A program made the position numbers and the translations under genes. From the NCBI GenBank assembly GCA_916700875.1, contig CAKAKS010000062.1, forward strand, positions 15,913,460-15,977,459: DNA of 64,000 nt, read 5' to 3'. Every line of letters begins with the position of its first letter. Position 1 is the first letter of the stretch. This DNA comes from Sebastes aleutianus. Taxonomy: Eukaryota; Chordata; Actinopteri; Perciformes; Sebastidae. The notes beneath the pieces are model-generated. The model saw only the letters and a program-made list of their open reading frames with translations, did not search any database and was not told the origin of the DNA. Of this stretch, positions 36,406 to 48,110 are shown in pieces.

Positions 36406-39400
36406 TATGTCTGCCTTCACACATGGATGTTGTTGATGCTGTTGTTGTAAGGGGGTTTCCATCATAATCTGATTTGGGATTTTCATTTTTTTTTGTATGT
36501 ATGCACCTTATTTGTTTCTTAAAAGCATTTACTCACTTAGCCCTGGTAGTGTTTGGCCATACAGATGGTGGCAAATAGGGACTATTTCTACGGTGGCCAA
36601 GAGAGCACAATGCAATGTGACTTAAGAAAACATGCAACTTTGACAACTCATAACTCACATTGAGGAAATATTCAGAAATATTCACCAATTTGACAACACA
36701 TGCACAAAGAAACGTGAGATCAATGCAACTGTGCATGTTGTGTGTAAGTCGATTTTAAGAAATCACTTTCGTCATGAATAACGTTGAGGTAGGTGCTCCT
36801 AGCAACCGCTATCGTTGTTGTCTGATGCTGCATTACGAGCGACAAAGGTACAAAACGGCCAAGCATGGCCAGCTACATTGTCGCCGAGTCGCCGTTGAAG
36901 TGTTGCTCGAGCACTCATTGAAGTAGTTATGCCGTTAAATAGCATTGGGAACTGGCAAACGGCAATAATCCATTCCATTTTTTAGATGTAACGAAACTAT
37001 TGGGAGAGAGTAGATGGTGAAATAAAAACATAGGATTGGTTGCTGCTTCATCGCGTCATTGGATGGCTGAAAAAAGTTGAGGCCAGCTCAACTTTTATTT
37101 GTAGCGTGTCACGCCCATCACGTTACAAGTGTCAGGCGTCAGTTTGTAACTTCATGCCACTGGCTTCCATTGAAATTGACGTGTTGCCTTTTGCTGTGTC
37201 GCTCGTAGTGTGAACACAGCATTCAAATGACATTAACAGAATAGATACGTCACTAAAAAACATTTTATTAGATCCTGAATTCTGAACAGAAATTGGCTAA
37301 CATGAACACAGAAAATTGACGATTGTTTTATGATTAAGTTGCAATGTGTTGAACTCTCTCGGCCATCACATTCTAACAAAAGACAAAGCACCACAAACTA
37401 AATTCCATTCACCTCCATTGTCTCAAAACCTAAAACCATCTGCATGGCTCGATATCACTCGGTCTAAGTAGACGAATGCAATCTTTCCACAATCTGGATG
37501 AACCAACCCTTTAAAGGGCTCCACTTTTAATTGCTAAAGATAGACTTGTTTGAACACACTATGACTGAAAGGAGCACAGGCTCTTAATACCTGAACTAAC
37601 CCTCCCCTGAATCCTCCACGTCCGTGGGTGATTAATATATTTGTCTCAGCAGCTCTTCCAGTTCTAGGCTGCCTGTCAGTGAGGACTATATGTAGCTCTG
37701 GAGCTATTGTGCTCCCTCCCCGCTGAGCTATAAGACTGCATGTGGATATTTTTGTATGGCGGTCCCTAGCGAGCGCTCAGTAAATCTAAGGTATAGGATA
37801 GATAGGGAGGAGGCGGTGAGGCCGGTTCCTCCATGAGATAGATACAAGGGGAGGCAGGGTGGACGCTGATTGAGTACGCCACTTGTTTGTCTCTCTGGAT
37901 TGGGGGGGAGTGACGCACTACAAAGGCGTTTCCAAATTAAAGCCTCGTCTTCTTTCATTTCTTTATTTATTTCTTTGTCAGAAGCTCTGCGGAGCTGCTG
38001 GAGTTCACTCCGAATTAGCGAGCATCTGTCATGATGAGGGTTCTGGGACACTCGCCTTGCCTGCCCCCAACACCCACACACACCCCACACCACACCACCC
38101 CTCCATCCTCCTCCTCCTCCTCCTCTGCTTCCATCCAGCCCCATTACACTGAGATTTTCACTTTGCACTGCCAAACTGCCGATCTCCACTTGTATGATTA
38201 CAGAGCACTCTGATCTTTATTCTGGGGAGAGCGGTAGCACTAGTTTTGGCAGGCGCAAGGCCTCTGCTCCCGCTTCTTTTATGCCACATTACAAGAACGG
38301 GATGAAAAGTGAATGAAGCTGTTGTCTCTCTGCTCTCAAAACTTTTCGCAGTAGAGTTTTAAACGTTGTTTCCTTTCGGCTGTTTCGACTCCGTCGGTGC
38401 GTCTTAACCTTACATTGTGAACTTTTCCTTCTTGTAACAGTGTACATTACATAAATGGGGAAAAAAAAGGTGTTAGGGCGGGAGGGCTTTACAGAGTGTG
38501 TTGTTTATTCCATACATTATCTCATATGTTTACTCATATTTTTTTAGTTTCAAAGAACTATTTTTCTCTCCTCTACTTTCTGCGACAAGACTGAAAAACT
38601 TGTTCAGAAAGGAATAAACTTGCTGCTCCACATTGACTTTTAATAAGACCTCTCATTATATATGCCTATCATAACATTGCGTTCTGCATATTTACCAGTC
38701 TCCTCGCTTTTCTCCCCCTGTTTCCAGTAAATACAAAAGGAAGAGCTGTACTCAGTATTGATGGACATCACAGATGAAAACAACGATGAGAGGAGAACTA
38801 GCTTTAAGAAAATAACACAAGAAGAAGAAGACGAGAAGGAGTCCCTCTACTGAGGCTGGCGAGGGAAGACGGGAGGCGTACAAAGTGGCGCCGCGGCAGC
38901 GGTGTCAAACCAGCCACAAACTTGACAGACGGAGTGAGCCAGTTTCCACCAGGGACCACCTTTTTGCCGGGTAGAAAAGACAGAGAGAGATTGAAAAGTG
39001 TCCCGTTATTATAAAACATTTTATTTTTCTATACTTTTGTGATTTACAATGGTAAAAAAGTGTGTATAAAGCAGTATATATGTACAAATCTGTTTTTATG
39101 TTTTTTGGTAAGGGAGATGAACAGTTGGCCCTTGATGCTGATTCTGTGGTATGCAGGAAGGAGGAGGGAGGAGCCCCCCCTCCTCTCTCTATGGCACACT
39201 GCTCTGTCGCCGAGGTCGTGTAAAACAAAAACATAAACAGAAAAGGTGGCAGGGAGAGCTCGGCATCCAGACAGAAGCACTTTCTACGCTGTACTTCCTG
39301 CGGGTGGAGTCAAAGGTCAGCCTCCTGGTCTCACTGCTCCGCCTTCTTCCTTCCAAACCTCCCCGACCTCCTTCCTTACTTCCTCCCTTCCTTTTTCGGG

Positions 39401-39499
39401 CTGGTGATGTCGCTCCTTCCTCCTTGTTGCGGTGTCACTGGCCGGCAGCGCCTACTGTTAGCAGCGTCCCCCGTGGATACTGTCGTGATGTCACTTTCT
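36406..39499. other. Intergenic sequence
   Basis: Apart from the probable MITE at 36824-37222, only simple-sequence patches (cac/cctcct runs near 38070-38125, gaa/gag near 38815-38840) are visible. A TTTTATTTT at about 39018-39027 reads AATAAAA on the minus strand, a possible minus-strand poly(A) site. No coding exon was recognised on either strand. Confidence 0.5.
36824..37222 (+). repeat. Probable MITE with ATGCTG..ACGAGCGACA inverted ends
   Basis: The left end gatgctgcattacgagcgac and the right end tgtcgctcgtagtgtgaac with acagcatt are inverted relatives. About 400 bp, no ORF. A target duplication was not resolved. Confidence 0.5.
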
Positions 39500-39632
39500 C
39501 CTGGCAGCACCATTGGGCATCCCCGCCCTCCCCAATGGGCAGCGTCACTGGTTTACAGCGTTGGGGAGTGGGGGGGTGAGCCACGGCGGGACGGTGAGAC
39601 GGTATAAAGCCGAGCCTCCCCGGTCTGCCCCT
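39500..39632 (+). promoter_or_regulatory. Promoter-like block: CCAAT motifs and TATA box
   Basis: A GC-rich stretch with ATTGG (inverted CCAAT) near 39512, CCAAT near 39533 and TATAAA at 39603-39608. An ATG in good context (aaaATGG) lies about 75 nt downstream of the TATA box. Arrangement and spacing fit a TATA-type RNA polymerase II promoter. No expression evidence is available. Confidence 0.4.
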
Positions 39633-39678
39633 CTCCACGCCCCAGCAGAGGTCACTGACTGAGGACTAGCTAGAGAAA

Positions 39679-39783
39679 ATGGCGCAGAAGTCGCCGACTT
39701 TACTCACCTGCCAGACTCCGAGCCCAAGCCTTTGTGTCACTCTGCACCGACGGACAAACTATCAGACCAACGATGATAAAAAG
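39679..39783 (+). CDS. Candidate short first coding exon, unidentified
   Basis: ATG in aaaATGGCG context opens MAQKSPTLLTCQ and runs 35 codons to NDDKK, ending AAG/gtgcgt, a fair donor, in phase 0. Unspliced, the frame stops after 56 codons at 39849. A strong acceptor after a long T-rich tract (ttttttgcag) ends at 40079. Splicing there gives CAC TGA, that is a 36-residue product. No signal peptide or membrane segment is visible. I do not recognise the protein. It could equally be a non-coding RNA exon or chance. Confidence 0.25.
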
Positions 39784-40467
39784 GTGCGTACAACTACCAA
39801 GGATGCACGTTTCCACCTGGCGAGAAATAACTCATCAACGTCCATGTAACAAATTGAATTATAATCGAATAATCCCATTGTACTACATCAGCAGGTGCAT
39901 AACCAAAACACAAGCCTGAGGCATATAGACTATGTCGCTAGATAAAACATTATAGAAATACAGTAGTGCCCATCCAACGGTAACAAGGAACGAGGGCTGA
40001 AATATGTCAATTTTTATTTTGTCAATGTATTCTGAGAATATTTATTTGTGTGTTTTTTTTTTTTCTTCGTTTTTTGCAGCACTGAAAACTTTTAAAGAGG
40101 AAAAAAAGTGTTAATTTGGTGGAAGCGAAAACCTTAATTCTTTATATCAGAAGAGTCACTGTAAACGTGTTTAAACAAGAATGTTGGTTCAGTTCTTTGA
40201 ATGTACATTAATGTCTAGGGTGTCCAATAAGTATGTATTCTTTTTCTGTATATAAATATATATACATATCTATTATATGGGCTGTGGTGATGTCAGGGAG
40301 TAGAGGGGGTGGGCAGGATAGCCTCTAGCCCCCGAACATAGATATCAGACCCCCTCCAACTAAATATGTCCCTGATATTTACTGTAACATGTGATCATGT
40401 GTTATATGATTGAAAGTGTGATGGTGATAGTGTGAACTGATCTCCCCTGAAACCCCCCTTTACCACA

Positions 40468-40468
<1 letters not shown>

Positions 40469-40498
<30 letters not shown>
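40469..40498 (+). repeat. (CA)n microsatellite
   Basis: About 15 CA units in intergenic sequence. Confidence 0.9.
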
Positions 40499-40502
<4 letters not shown>

Positions 40503-41801
40503 TGCAGATACTCATAGATTGACAACACAGATTTACACACATTTTTAACCCATCAAATGAAAAAACATCACATCCTCCTTTTGCCCGACAGACACTTCAG
40601 GAAAAGAATCACATCTGCGTTAATTTCAGCCCCTTCATTGGAGCTGGGAAGACTTGCTAATTAGCGCAAGGTGTTGTGGGTGTCAGATAAAAAGTTTATG
40701 AATATTGATTTTTCTTTTCTTACTTGAACCAAAGTATGATTTGAACACACAGTCTCAGTGCTCTTTGATCAGGAGACAGCGAGACTCTGTGATGACAGCG
40801 GAGCCCGGATGTGTATTGACGTGACCCAGATTTCATTCGCTCATCACTTTGCTGAGGAAGAGCTCGCTCTTCTGCTAATATAAGGAGCCCCGCTGATGAA
40901 GCCCGGCTCGCAGCTTCCTGCAGCAGCCTCGCTTTATGAACTGCTGTTCTCATGCTGACCCTGGTGGGCAGGCGGTTTTATTGCATATTGGAAATAACCT
41001 GCTGGCCCTGAAAAGAAACTTTTTTTATCAGAGGCGAGCAGGTTCGGGTGAAGCACAACTTTGTTTGAGAGTTCAGGGTACACTACTTAGTAGTGGTTTT
41101 GTGTGAATTGTTCCAAGAAGGTAACACTAGGTTAAGCTCCTGACTTCCTGTACAAAACTACAGTGTGTAGTGTTAATATCCTGTACAGTAAATCTCACCT
41201 CACACTTTCTTGATTAACTTCATCTTATTTCAGGTTAAAAAAAAAAAAAAACTTGTTCTGAATCAGGGCTCCTACCCACGCGACCTCTGTTCATCTGTAG
41301 ACAGCTTCTCATATATTACAAAGAGTATCTATATCATGGCAACTAACTGTTGTGAAGTCTAATTGGGGTAAAGTCGGTCATTTGTTCTCCCATGCAGCAA
41401 TCACATGCAGGCTTAGCATTTTTATACCTGTAGGTTTGTTTCTGAGAGTCACATGATTCATCTGGCCTACTTAACTGCGCTACAGACTTGTGGTGGGTCA
41501 GAAACGACTCAGGAGCAGGTTGGAGTTTTACTTTGACAGGAACTTCCTGGGAGGCAAAAGTCAGCTTTTAATGGTCGAGTTAACTGACAGAGATAAAGAA
41601 CCACAGCTTTAATTTTTTGGCTTATTTACATTAATGATCTGATTTTGTCCACTGAATGATCTATGCACTTTGCAACAAAAACAGATATGATGTCACATGT
41701 GAAGACACCACTGTTATCTACTTATTCTAGTTAGCTAGTAGTTCATAAAGTCTTATGGGTGTGGCTGGCACTATTCTATATTTTCATTGTCAACAAATCT
41801 C

Positions 41802-42060
41802 ATGGAAACACCAAAACCAACAATGTTTTGGTCCGTCTCTCAATACTTTCTGACTTCCTGTCTGTGGTTCTCCGTTCCAAGCCCATTGGTTCCCATTGTT
41901 GATGTAAATCTTTTAAAATGGCTCACAACCATATTGTTTCTTTGCTTTTATTTATTTTTTATTTTTTTTAAAAACAGCTGGGACTGTAGTTTTGAACAAT
42001 TGTTACTCAAACTGAACTAAATAGTGCATTTGTTGGGGACTATTATCAGCGGCAGTTGGA
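41802..42060 (+). repeat. Dispersed repeat, copy 2 (pairs with 9822-10080)
   Basis: Same ordered blocks as the 9822 copy (accaaaaccaacaatgt to ggggactattatcagcggc). No coding sequence. Confidence 0.6.
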
Positions 42061-42112
42061 CAGTCATGTAGACATGCATGTCAGATATCAGGCTGCCACT
42101 GATTTAGTTAGC

Positions 42113-42459
42113 AACACGTTCTCATTCCAGCTCGGCATGTGATCTGAGGGTTTGTCAGACCTCTCGGCGTCACTTTTCGCTCGCAGTAAACACATGCTTA
42201 ATGTTGTGAATTAAACAAAAACACTTGTTTAGGATTAGGCAATAAAACCACTTAGTTAAATTTAGAAAAAAAACAACACGGTTGGGCTTAAAATTACTAC
42301 GTTTTTACAGTGAAAATGTCATTTAACGTTGTGAACACTGGACACGAACGATCAGCTAATTGTAACGTGAGTGAAACTTAAGCTCGAGCGTTTACTGTTG
42401 CCAGTAACAAAGCCGTGAGAAAGCATCGCCACTTGATGTCCTGGGAATGAGAACGGGTT
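42113..42459 (+). repeat. Probable MITE with AACACGTTCTCATTCC inverted ends
   Basis: The left end AACACGTTCTCATTCCAG and the right end CTGGGAATGAGAACGGGTT form an 18-bp imperfect inverted repeat around about 310 bp of non-coding DNA. Confidence 0.6.
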
Positions 42460-43199
42460 GGAAGGGTTGAGATTTTCAAACTGGAAGTCAACCAGTATAA
42501 CCAATATTTCCTGTAATAAGTTTTGGTACTATGTCTGTCTATGGTCGCAGTCTAGCGACATTAAAGCTGCAGTAGTAAATATTTTCCGGTTACCTGTTTT
42601 GCTCAATTGGAGACAGAAGAAGTCAAAAACAACAAAAAAAAAAGTTAGCTTCTGTTCTTGTAGCTTTCATTGCATTACTGTATAAAATAAAAATAACAAT
42701 TATTTTGTCAGCATTCCACAACTACAGCTCCTATGAGGCTTTGTTTCTCCGACTAAGCCTCATTGTAGTTGAGGTGTAGTTGAATACCGACAGAAGAATC
42801 AGTTAAAAACACACGTGAGATTTTATTGCCTTAGAATTTGCTGTGGGTTCATGACAATGTGCAACCTGTTTCACATCATATTTTGAGCCGTTGTTGATAT
42901 AAAAAAAAAAATTATTAGTGGAATATTTATGTATCTAATGTAACTATTTAGTCTGGCTGGTCTTCCATGTTAGTAGCCGTACTTACATCAGTGGTCAGGT
43001 ATGGATTTTATTCTTTGGTGCTTTTTTTTGTTAACCGGCACTCTCATTAAACTGTGGTTGTTTGTCTCTGCTCGTTGACACAGTTTTAACTTAACTGGTG
43101 AGTTTATTTCTGCATCCAGAGAAGTTCTGCCTTTACAAAAATGTTTCTAAAGCTCCAGCCTGCGCCTCAGCGGGGGGCGGGGTTAAAGCGACCCTCCCT

Positions 43200-43620
43200 T
43201 CCTTCCTTCAGATGCCTTCAGTTTAATGACCTGGTCCTGATCTTCCTGAGCACAACTGCTTGAGCTGTGACACTAGCAGGATGTCCCCTCTGAGAGTCCC
43301 CCCGCCTCCCCCCTGACCCCGACAGACCCGCCCCATGCGACACCCTCCTCCCACCATACCTAGCCTTCTAGTATGTGAGTCGACTGGCCCCTTTTGTATT
43401 CCTGGTGTTCTGTACATAATAACCCTCACCCCTCTTTACCCCTATCCTCCTCCCCCAGCTGTCCTTTCAGGGGAAAAAAAACAAAAAAAAAAACGACATC
43501 CTCTGACTCCCCGAAATCTTGTATTTTGTTCTAATAATGACAAAATTTATTTATAAGGATTTTTTAAAATCTATCTCTTTCTCCTTTTTGTAAATGTTCC
43601 AGTTAAATAAAGTTTAAAAA
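43200..43620 (+). other. 3'-UTR-like block ending in AATAAA
   Basis: A C/T-rich then T-rich stretch with an acceptor-like ccttccttccttcag ending at 43211. It has no long frame and ends with gttAATAAAgttt-type sequence (AATAAA at 43606-43611); another AATAAA lies at 43852. It could be the last exon of the transcript suggested at 39.6 kb. No coding link could be shown. Confidence 0.3.
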
Positions 43621-44977
43621 TGTTAAAAAATTAAATGGATATATTGAAAGGTTAAAAAAATGTCTCTAGAAGTCCCTGCCCCCTCCTCTGGCTCTGTACT
43701 CTGAACTTTGTGTTTTTGTTTTTTCTCTTTCTGTATGCTTCTCTTTATGTGCTTCAGATGAAGAGTTCTATTTATTATGACATTAACGTTATTATAATTA
43801 TGACTAATTATTAATATTATCATCATCCTCATCATCCTCATTATTATCATTAATAAACTTGTCTACTTCAGCCGCGGTGTCTCAGCGCTGTTTTGTGGTG
43901 AGTGATGAGTTCCTGCGTGCTTGGGGGCGGACTGGGACTTGCGGTAAGACTGCAAATCCCACGACACAACATCACTGCATGTGAGATGAGCCAGGTGGAA
44001 CGGGGCGGGGTGACGCTCCCAGACCCATTTGTCTTATGCCAAACCCCCTCCGGGTTTACAAGATGGAGAGCACCTGTCTGTCGCCGAGGCCGCCATTTAC
44101 CCAACCGAAGCAAAGACAAACTCAGACTGAAGCCTGCGAGAGGAGAAATATAGACGCACGCCTTCAGGGGGAAGGAGGAGACGCAAAAACACACAAATGT
44201 AAATACTTCAAAAGATCAGTGCCTCTCCATCATTGTTGACTTTGTTTAATCCGTTGAGCCTCTACAAACAATGGGAGATGGGATTCTTTTTGTCACAGCC
44301 CCCCCCAAAAAAAAAAGATAGAAAGAAAAATTGTTTTTTGTTTCACTGCTATCCCACATCGAAATGTGCACAATGTGGTCTGTGCAATAGGTGAATGTGC
44401 TACGCATCATTGTTTGTTATTCCGAGGCCTCGACTGAAGCCCATTTGGATCAGACATTTAGTTCTTTCTTAAATCACTTTACATTGAGTGATCAGAAACA
44501 GTTAAAAAGGAAAGGTACTAATGTTCAGACTGTGGACTGAACATGGACAAGTAAACCATTCCTCAGTAAGTACTTCACTATTCTGCCAACTGAGAATGAA
44601 CAAAGAACGTTGCATGGGGTTCAACAACTCTATGAAGCTCATCTTTTGATTTCTATTGTATACCACAGTAGGGAATCACCTGGTTCAGACTCGGTACATA
44701 TGAATGGTCCAGCTAAGACTCGTCCCAATTCCCTACTACTAATGATAAACAGCATGTACGGTACTACAAACTACTGCTCCTGTTTCTCTGAATCAGGGGT
44801 TCTCAAAGTTTTGAGTGCCAATTTAGGGAGCCAGCTTATGATCGATGGCCACACAGGAAAAGTGCACGCTAGGGTTCCCAATTGTAAGCACTTTCTTTTG
44901 ATAACGCTTATAGTTAGGGCTGGTTCAAGGCTGGATCAGGCTGCCTTGAACCAGCCCCTAGTTATGCTGCTATAGGC

Positions 44978-45950
44978 TTAGACTGCTGGGGGGGACTTCC
45001 TGTGATACACTGAGCTCCTCTCTCCTTCACTCCCTCTCCATCGGATGTAATTTGTGACTCTAAGGAGGTCGGTTTCTGTGCTATGTAGCTTGCGGAACCC
45101 AGATTGAAAATTCTCAAAGATATGGTTGTTGTTAAGTGCCTGTAGTTGTTTGTCCACCACTACTTTTTCTAGGATTTTTTGGTTCAAATATCCGTTTTGG
45201 TTGAACACAGGCAGTTTTGAAATTATCTTGTAAAGGAAGGTAAAGGATTTTGTCGTAGTCGGTTGAAGAAGAAACGTCTGCAGTAGGGGGAGGACAGTTG
45301 CCAAGCTGATTGATGGTATTAAACATGATCCTGGGATTATGCTGGTTGGAGGAAATTAGCTGTGAAAAATACTGGTCCCTGGCTTCCTTTAATTTACAGT
45401 TCTATGATGTTAGTAGTTATTAATGAAACTGCAATTTACTGGACTTCCACCTGTGTTCAACTTTTCTACATGTTCTTTTAAAGGGCCAGTGCGTAACATT
45501 TCAGGGTATCTATTAGCATACATGGACTATATGTTTTCAATAGTGTATAATCACCTGAAACTAAGAATTGTTGTGTTTTCGTTAGCTTAGAATGAGCCCT
45601 TCATACCTACATACCTTGTACTGTTTGCTTTTGAGGTTTTATAGTAGCTTAGAGAACTGTATTAAGCAGGATATGTGATCAGAGACAGCAAGATCTTTAA
45701 TGGAGCAGCCAGGTGCAAACACTAGGTCGAGTGTGTCCACAGTTGTGGGTTGAACCATGCACATATTGGACAAAATTGTAGGACTCATTGATATTTGAAA
45801 ACTCGGTTGTAGCATGATTTGAGGTGTTATCAAGATAAAAGTTAAAATCCCCAAAGATCAAGATTTCAGCAAGCGCCTCCTTCGCGGCCACTCTCCCTAG
45901 TAGGGGAGCTGAAGCATTCATTATTTGGAGGGCAGAGTTCATTTAACTGG
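44978..45950 (-). mobile_element. L2-like LINE fragment: endonuclease and reverse transcriptase parts
   Basis: Read on the minus strand, 45950 to 45640 encodes an AP-endonuclease part with ILIFGDFNFYLDN, LDLVFAPG and VSDHISC (GDFN and SDH catalytic motifs). 45330 to 44978 encodes the start of a reverse transcriptase with KILEKVV, FENFQSGFRKLHSTET and LLRVTNYI. This order and these motifs are typical of L2/CR1-type non-LTR retrotransposons. Frameshifts and a missing middle make it inactive. A MITE fragment sits in the gap (45478-45618). Confidence 0.85.
45478..45618 (+). repeat. MITE fragment within the LINE
   Basis: Starts ttaaagggccagtgcgtaac and contains cctgaaactaagaattgttg and cttagaatgagcccttcata, a sequence style common among fish repeats. 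It interrupts the LINE between its endonuclease and reverse-transcriptase parts. Confidence 0.4.
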
Positions 45951-46051
45951 CTGTGATCACCTCGTTTTAACCACTTAGAAGTAAGAAATCAAGGTCCTCG
46001 GTACCAATGAAATCATTTCAAATAAAGGCTTTGTTGGAGACTGACTTCACA

Positions 46052-46442
46052 TTAAAGGGACTGTTTGTAAGAATCAGAAATTGGTTGTAACAGCGACACC
46101 TGTGGCCGTTAAGTCAACGAAAGTCAGGCACCCGGTCGGAGACGATAACGTTTCTCGCTGTGGAGCCCTGTCAAGGGACAGAGGTTTCCTGTCAAGACAA
46201 GGGAAACTTCTGTTGGTCTGGAGAAGCTGCAGCATTTATTTCTGCACAAACGTCCACTGTACATTCACTAGATATTCTCAGGTGAAATATAGAGTGATAT
46301 TGTGGTTTTAGCTGACGTGTATCGCCACACTGTTTTGAGCGATGCTTGTTCATGTCTATTTAGTGCGAGCACAAGCGCAAGCCCGACACTGACTTTCGTT
46401 GACTTAACAAGCATTTCTGAAAGTTACAAATAGTCCCTTTAA
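46052..46442 (+). repeat. TTAA-bounded (piggyBac-like) MITE, copy 2, inside a LINE
   Basis: 391 bp between TTAA sites. Ends are TTAAAGGGACTGTTTGTAA and TTACAAATAGTCCCTTTAA, nearly perfect inverted repeats. It carries gacacctgtggccgttaag as in copy 1. It sits between the ORF1-like and endonuclease parts of a minus-strand LINE. Confidence 0.8.
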
Positions 46443-46449
46443 TCCTAAC

Positions 46450-46860
46450 AGAAATGTTAGAGGCTGTGAGCGTTATAGGTGGGTAGAGCCAGTGGGAGAG
46501 AGGGCTGCTGGTGGAGGACAGTAGGGGGGGCTAGAAAGTCAGAGAGGAAGATTCCAGGGCGTGCCCACTGTGACACAGGCGCACTCAGGCACGTGGAGCG
46601 GACAGTATACAGCATGCTGCAGGTGGGCTGCTAGCATTGGTTATATTCATAAAACCGGATTCAGGCCAAGTGTGGAGGTCTTTAAAACCCTTTTTGGTCA
46701 GCTCAGACAGGTGAGGAGCTGTATTAGAACCCACATGGACTATCACCATAGATGACGGGAGTGAGCCCAGCAGCCCCGGGGAGTTTATCCAAGACGCACC
46801 ATAGCGGTTGAAGAAGCAGATGTTTCTGGTGATGGAGTCCTAAATATGAATGTGATCAAC
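46450..46860 (-). mobile_element. LINE ORF1-like remnant (SGNH esterase-type)
   Basis: Minus-strand translation contains ICFFNRYGASWINSPGLLG and VIVHVGSNTA followed by SELTKKGFKDL. This resembles the HVGTND-type esterase domain in ORF1 of some L2/CR1 LINEs. Together with the endonuclease start just right of the EN block (NDFIGTEDLDF near 45980-46015) it suggests one element running from about 46.9 to 45.0 kb. Confidence 0.5.
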
Positions 46861-47529
46861 TAAGGATGGAGTGACCGAGCAGGCAAGTGTTGTGGTGAGA
46901 CAGTTGCAGGAGAAATGGAGGAGGATATAACCACCGAGAGGGGGCGCTGTCATTTTAACTGGAGGGAAACACTGCGGTGCGCTCTTTGGATATCAATCCA
47001 GCGAGCAGTGATGACGCTCGGCGAGAGAGGAGCATGCCTCTTTAATTGGACGGGAAAACATGTGCCGGCGAGAGGATGCATCACTTTAAACAAAGCATGG
47101 ATTTGGCAGATCGATCAAGGTTAATTGTGTTATTAATCGTTGACAAGATTACATGCCACAGACAAAATGATTCCAACAATCACCAGCTGACTGCTCTGCT
47201 TTTGGTGGTCGAGGTAGACATGCGCACAACTGAATTTAGCGTGGCATCAATTTTACGCGCCAGCAGGTGTGCAAACTGTCTAATTCAGTCATGCCTGAAG
47301 CCAGTCGGATATCTTCCTTAAGGTAAGTAAACTTTTTGTTTGCTTTTTGGAGTAGCACATAGTCCTCAGAGATCATGGAAGGCATATTTAGGCTATGGCT
47401 TGTTTGTCAAGTATTTTAAAACTCAGATTTCCAATGACTAATATAATTTATCTGGATAAAATATATAGTTAAAAACAACCAAAATCTAAAAGGTGTATCA
47501 TAAAAAGTGACCTAAAAGTGGATAGTCAA
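46861..47529. other. Sequence without recognised features
   Basis: Two open frames (46915-47124, 47046-47321, plus) overlap but show no family motif. It may be further LINE-derived DNA. Toward 47530 it grades into the tandem array. Confidence 0.4.
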
Positions 47530-47814
47530 CAGACTATAGCCTACTATGACAATTTAGTATTTTTATGGCATAGCCTAACATTTTATGACGTTTTATGACA
47601 CACTATACTATGATTTATTTATGACTTTTTAAGACTTTTTATGACATAGGCTACTATACTATGACTTTTTTATGACTTGTTGGCACATTAATAAAATGTC
47701 ATAGTATAGTGTGTCAAAAAATGTAATGAAAAATAATCATAGTATAGTGTGCCATAAGAAGTTATAGTATGATATGTCGAAAAATGGCATTAAAAAGTGA
47801 TAAAGGGTATAATA

Positions 47815-48110
47815 TAATTTTATTTATTTTAGAGTGCTTTTCATGAAACTCGAATACACTTTAAATGAGTGAAAACGATCATAAATAATAACAATATAAT
47901 ATATAAAAGACACAACATTAATCACACATTCAAAGCAGTTCTTAAAGTTTTGATTTGTGATTTGAATGTGGACAGGTTGGTGCAGCTATGGAGAAGGCTC
48001 TGTCGCCCCAGTTCCGGTGCTTGGTCCTTAGTGGTGGAGAGGTTGGCATCAGAGGAGCGGAGGCAGCGGGAAGGAGGATGGTGGTGGAGCACGTCAGTGA
48101 GGTGAAATGT
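47815..48110 (-). mobile_element. LINE 3' end within array, copy 1
   Basis: On the minus strand the end of a LINE reverse-transcriptase ORF is visible (RSSDANLS, LSTFKSQIKTLRTAL). A tail of the caaagtgtctttgag / ataaataaaat type follows, as in L2-like 3' UTRs. It is diverged, with a deletion relative to the 49.3-kb copy across the conserved LWKSLP region. Confidence 0.75.

Larger units (their letters stand above)
40100..44977. other. Intergenic sequence with scattered repeats
   Basis: Holds (CA)n at 40469-40498, the dispersed repeat at 41802, the MITE at 42113, a short hairpin (caactacagctcctatgagg with its complement, 42718-42775) and the 3'-UTR-like block. A GC-rich patch at 43920-44110 includes gccgccattt (YY1-type motif). 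Nothing is recognised in 44110-44977. Confidence 0.5.

Noticed and set aside
37728..38189. 153-codon minus-strand frame (longest in the window)
   Set aside because: Crosses poly-Gly/CT-rich simple sequence, matches no family, and has no supporting splice structure or conservation that I can see.
38734..38852. Short acidic frame after an acceptor-like ctgtttccag
   Set aside because: The frame with ATG at 38760 has only 31 codons, an in-frame TAA sits immediately after the acceptor, and the other frames also stop quickly.
39018..39660. Minus-strand gene 3' end (AATAAA complement at about 39021)
   Set aside because: A poly(A)-like hexamer exists, but no minus-strand coding exon could be recognised upstream of it; kept only as a note.
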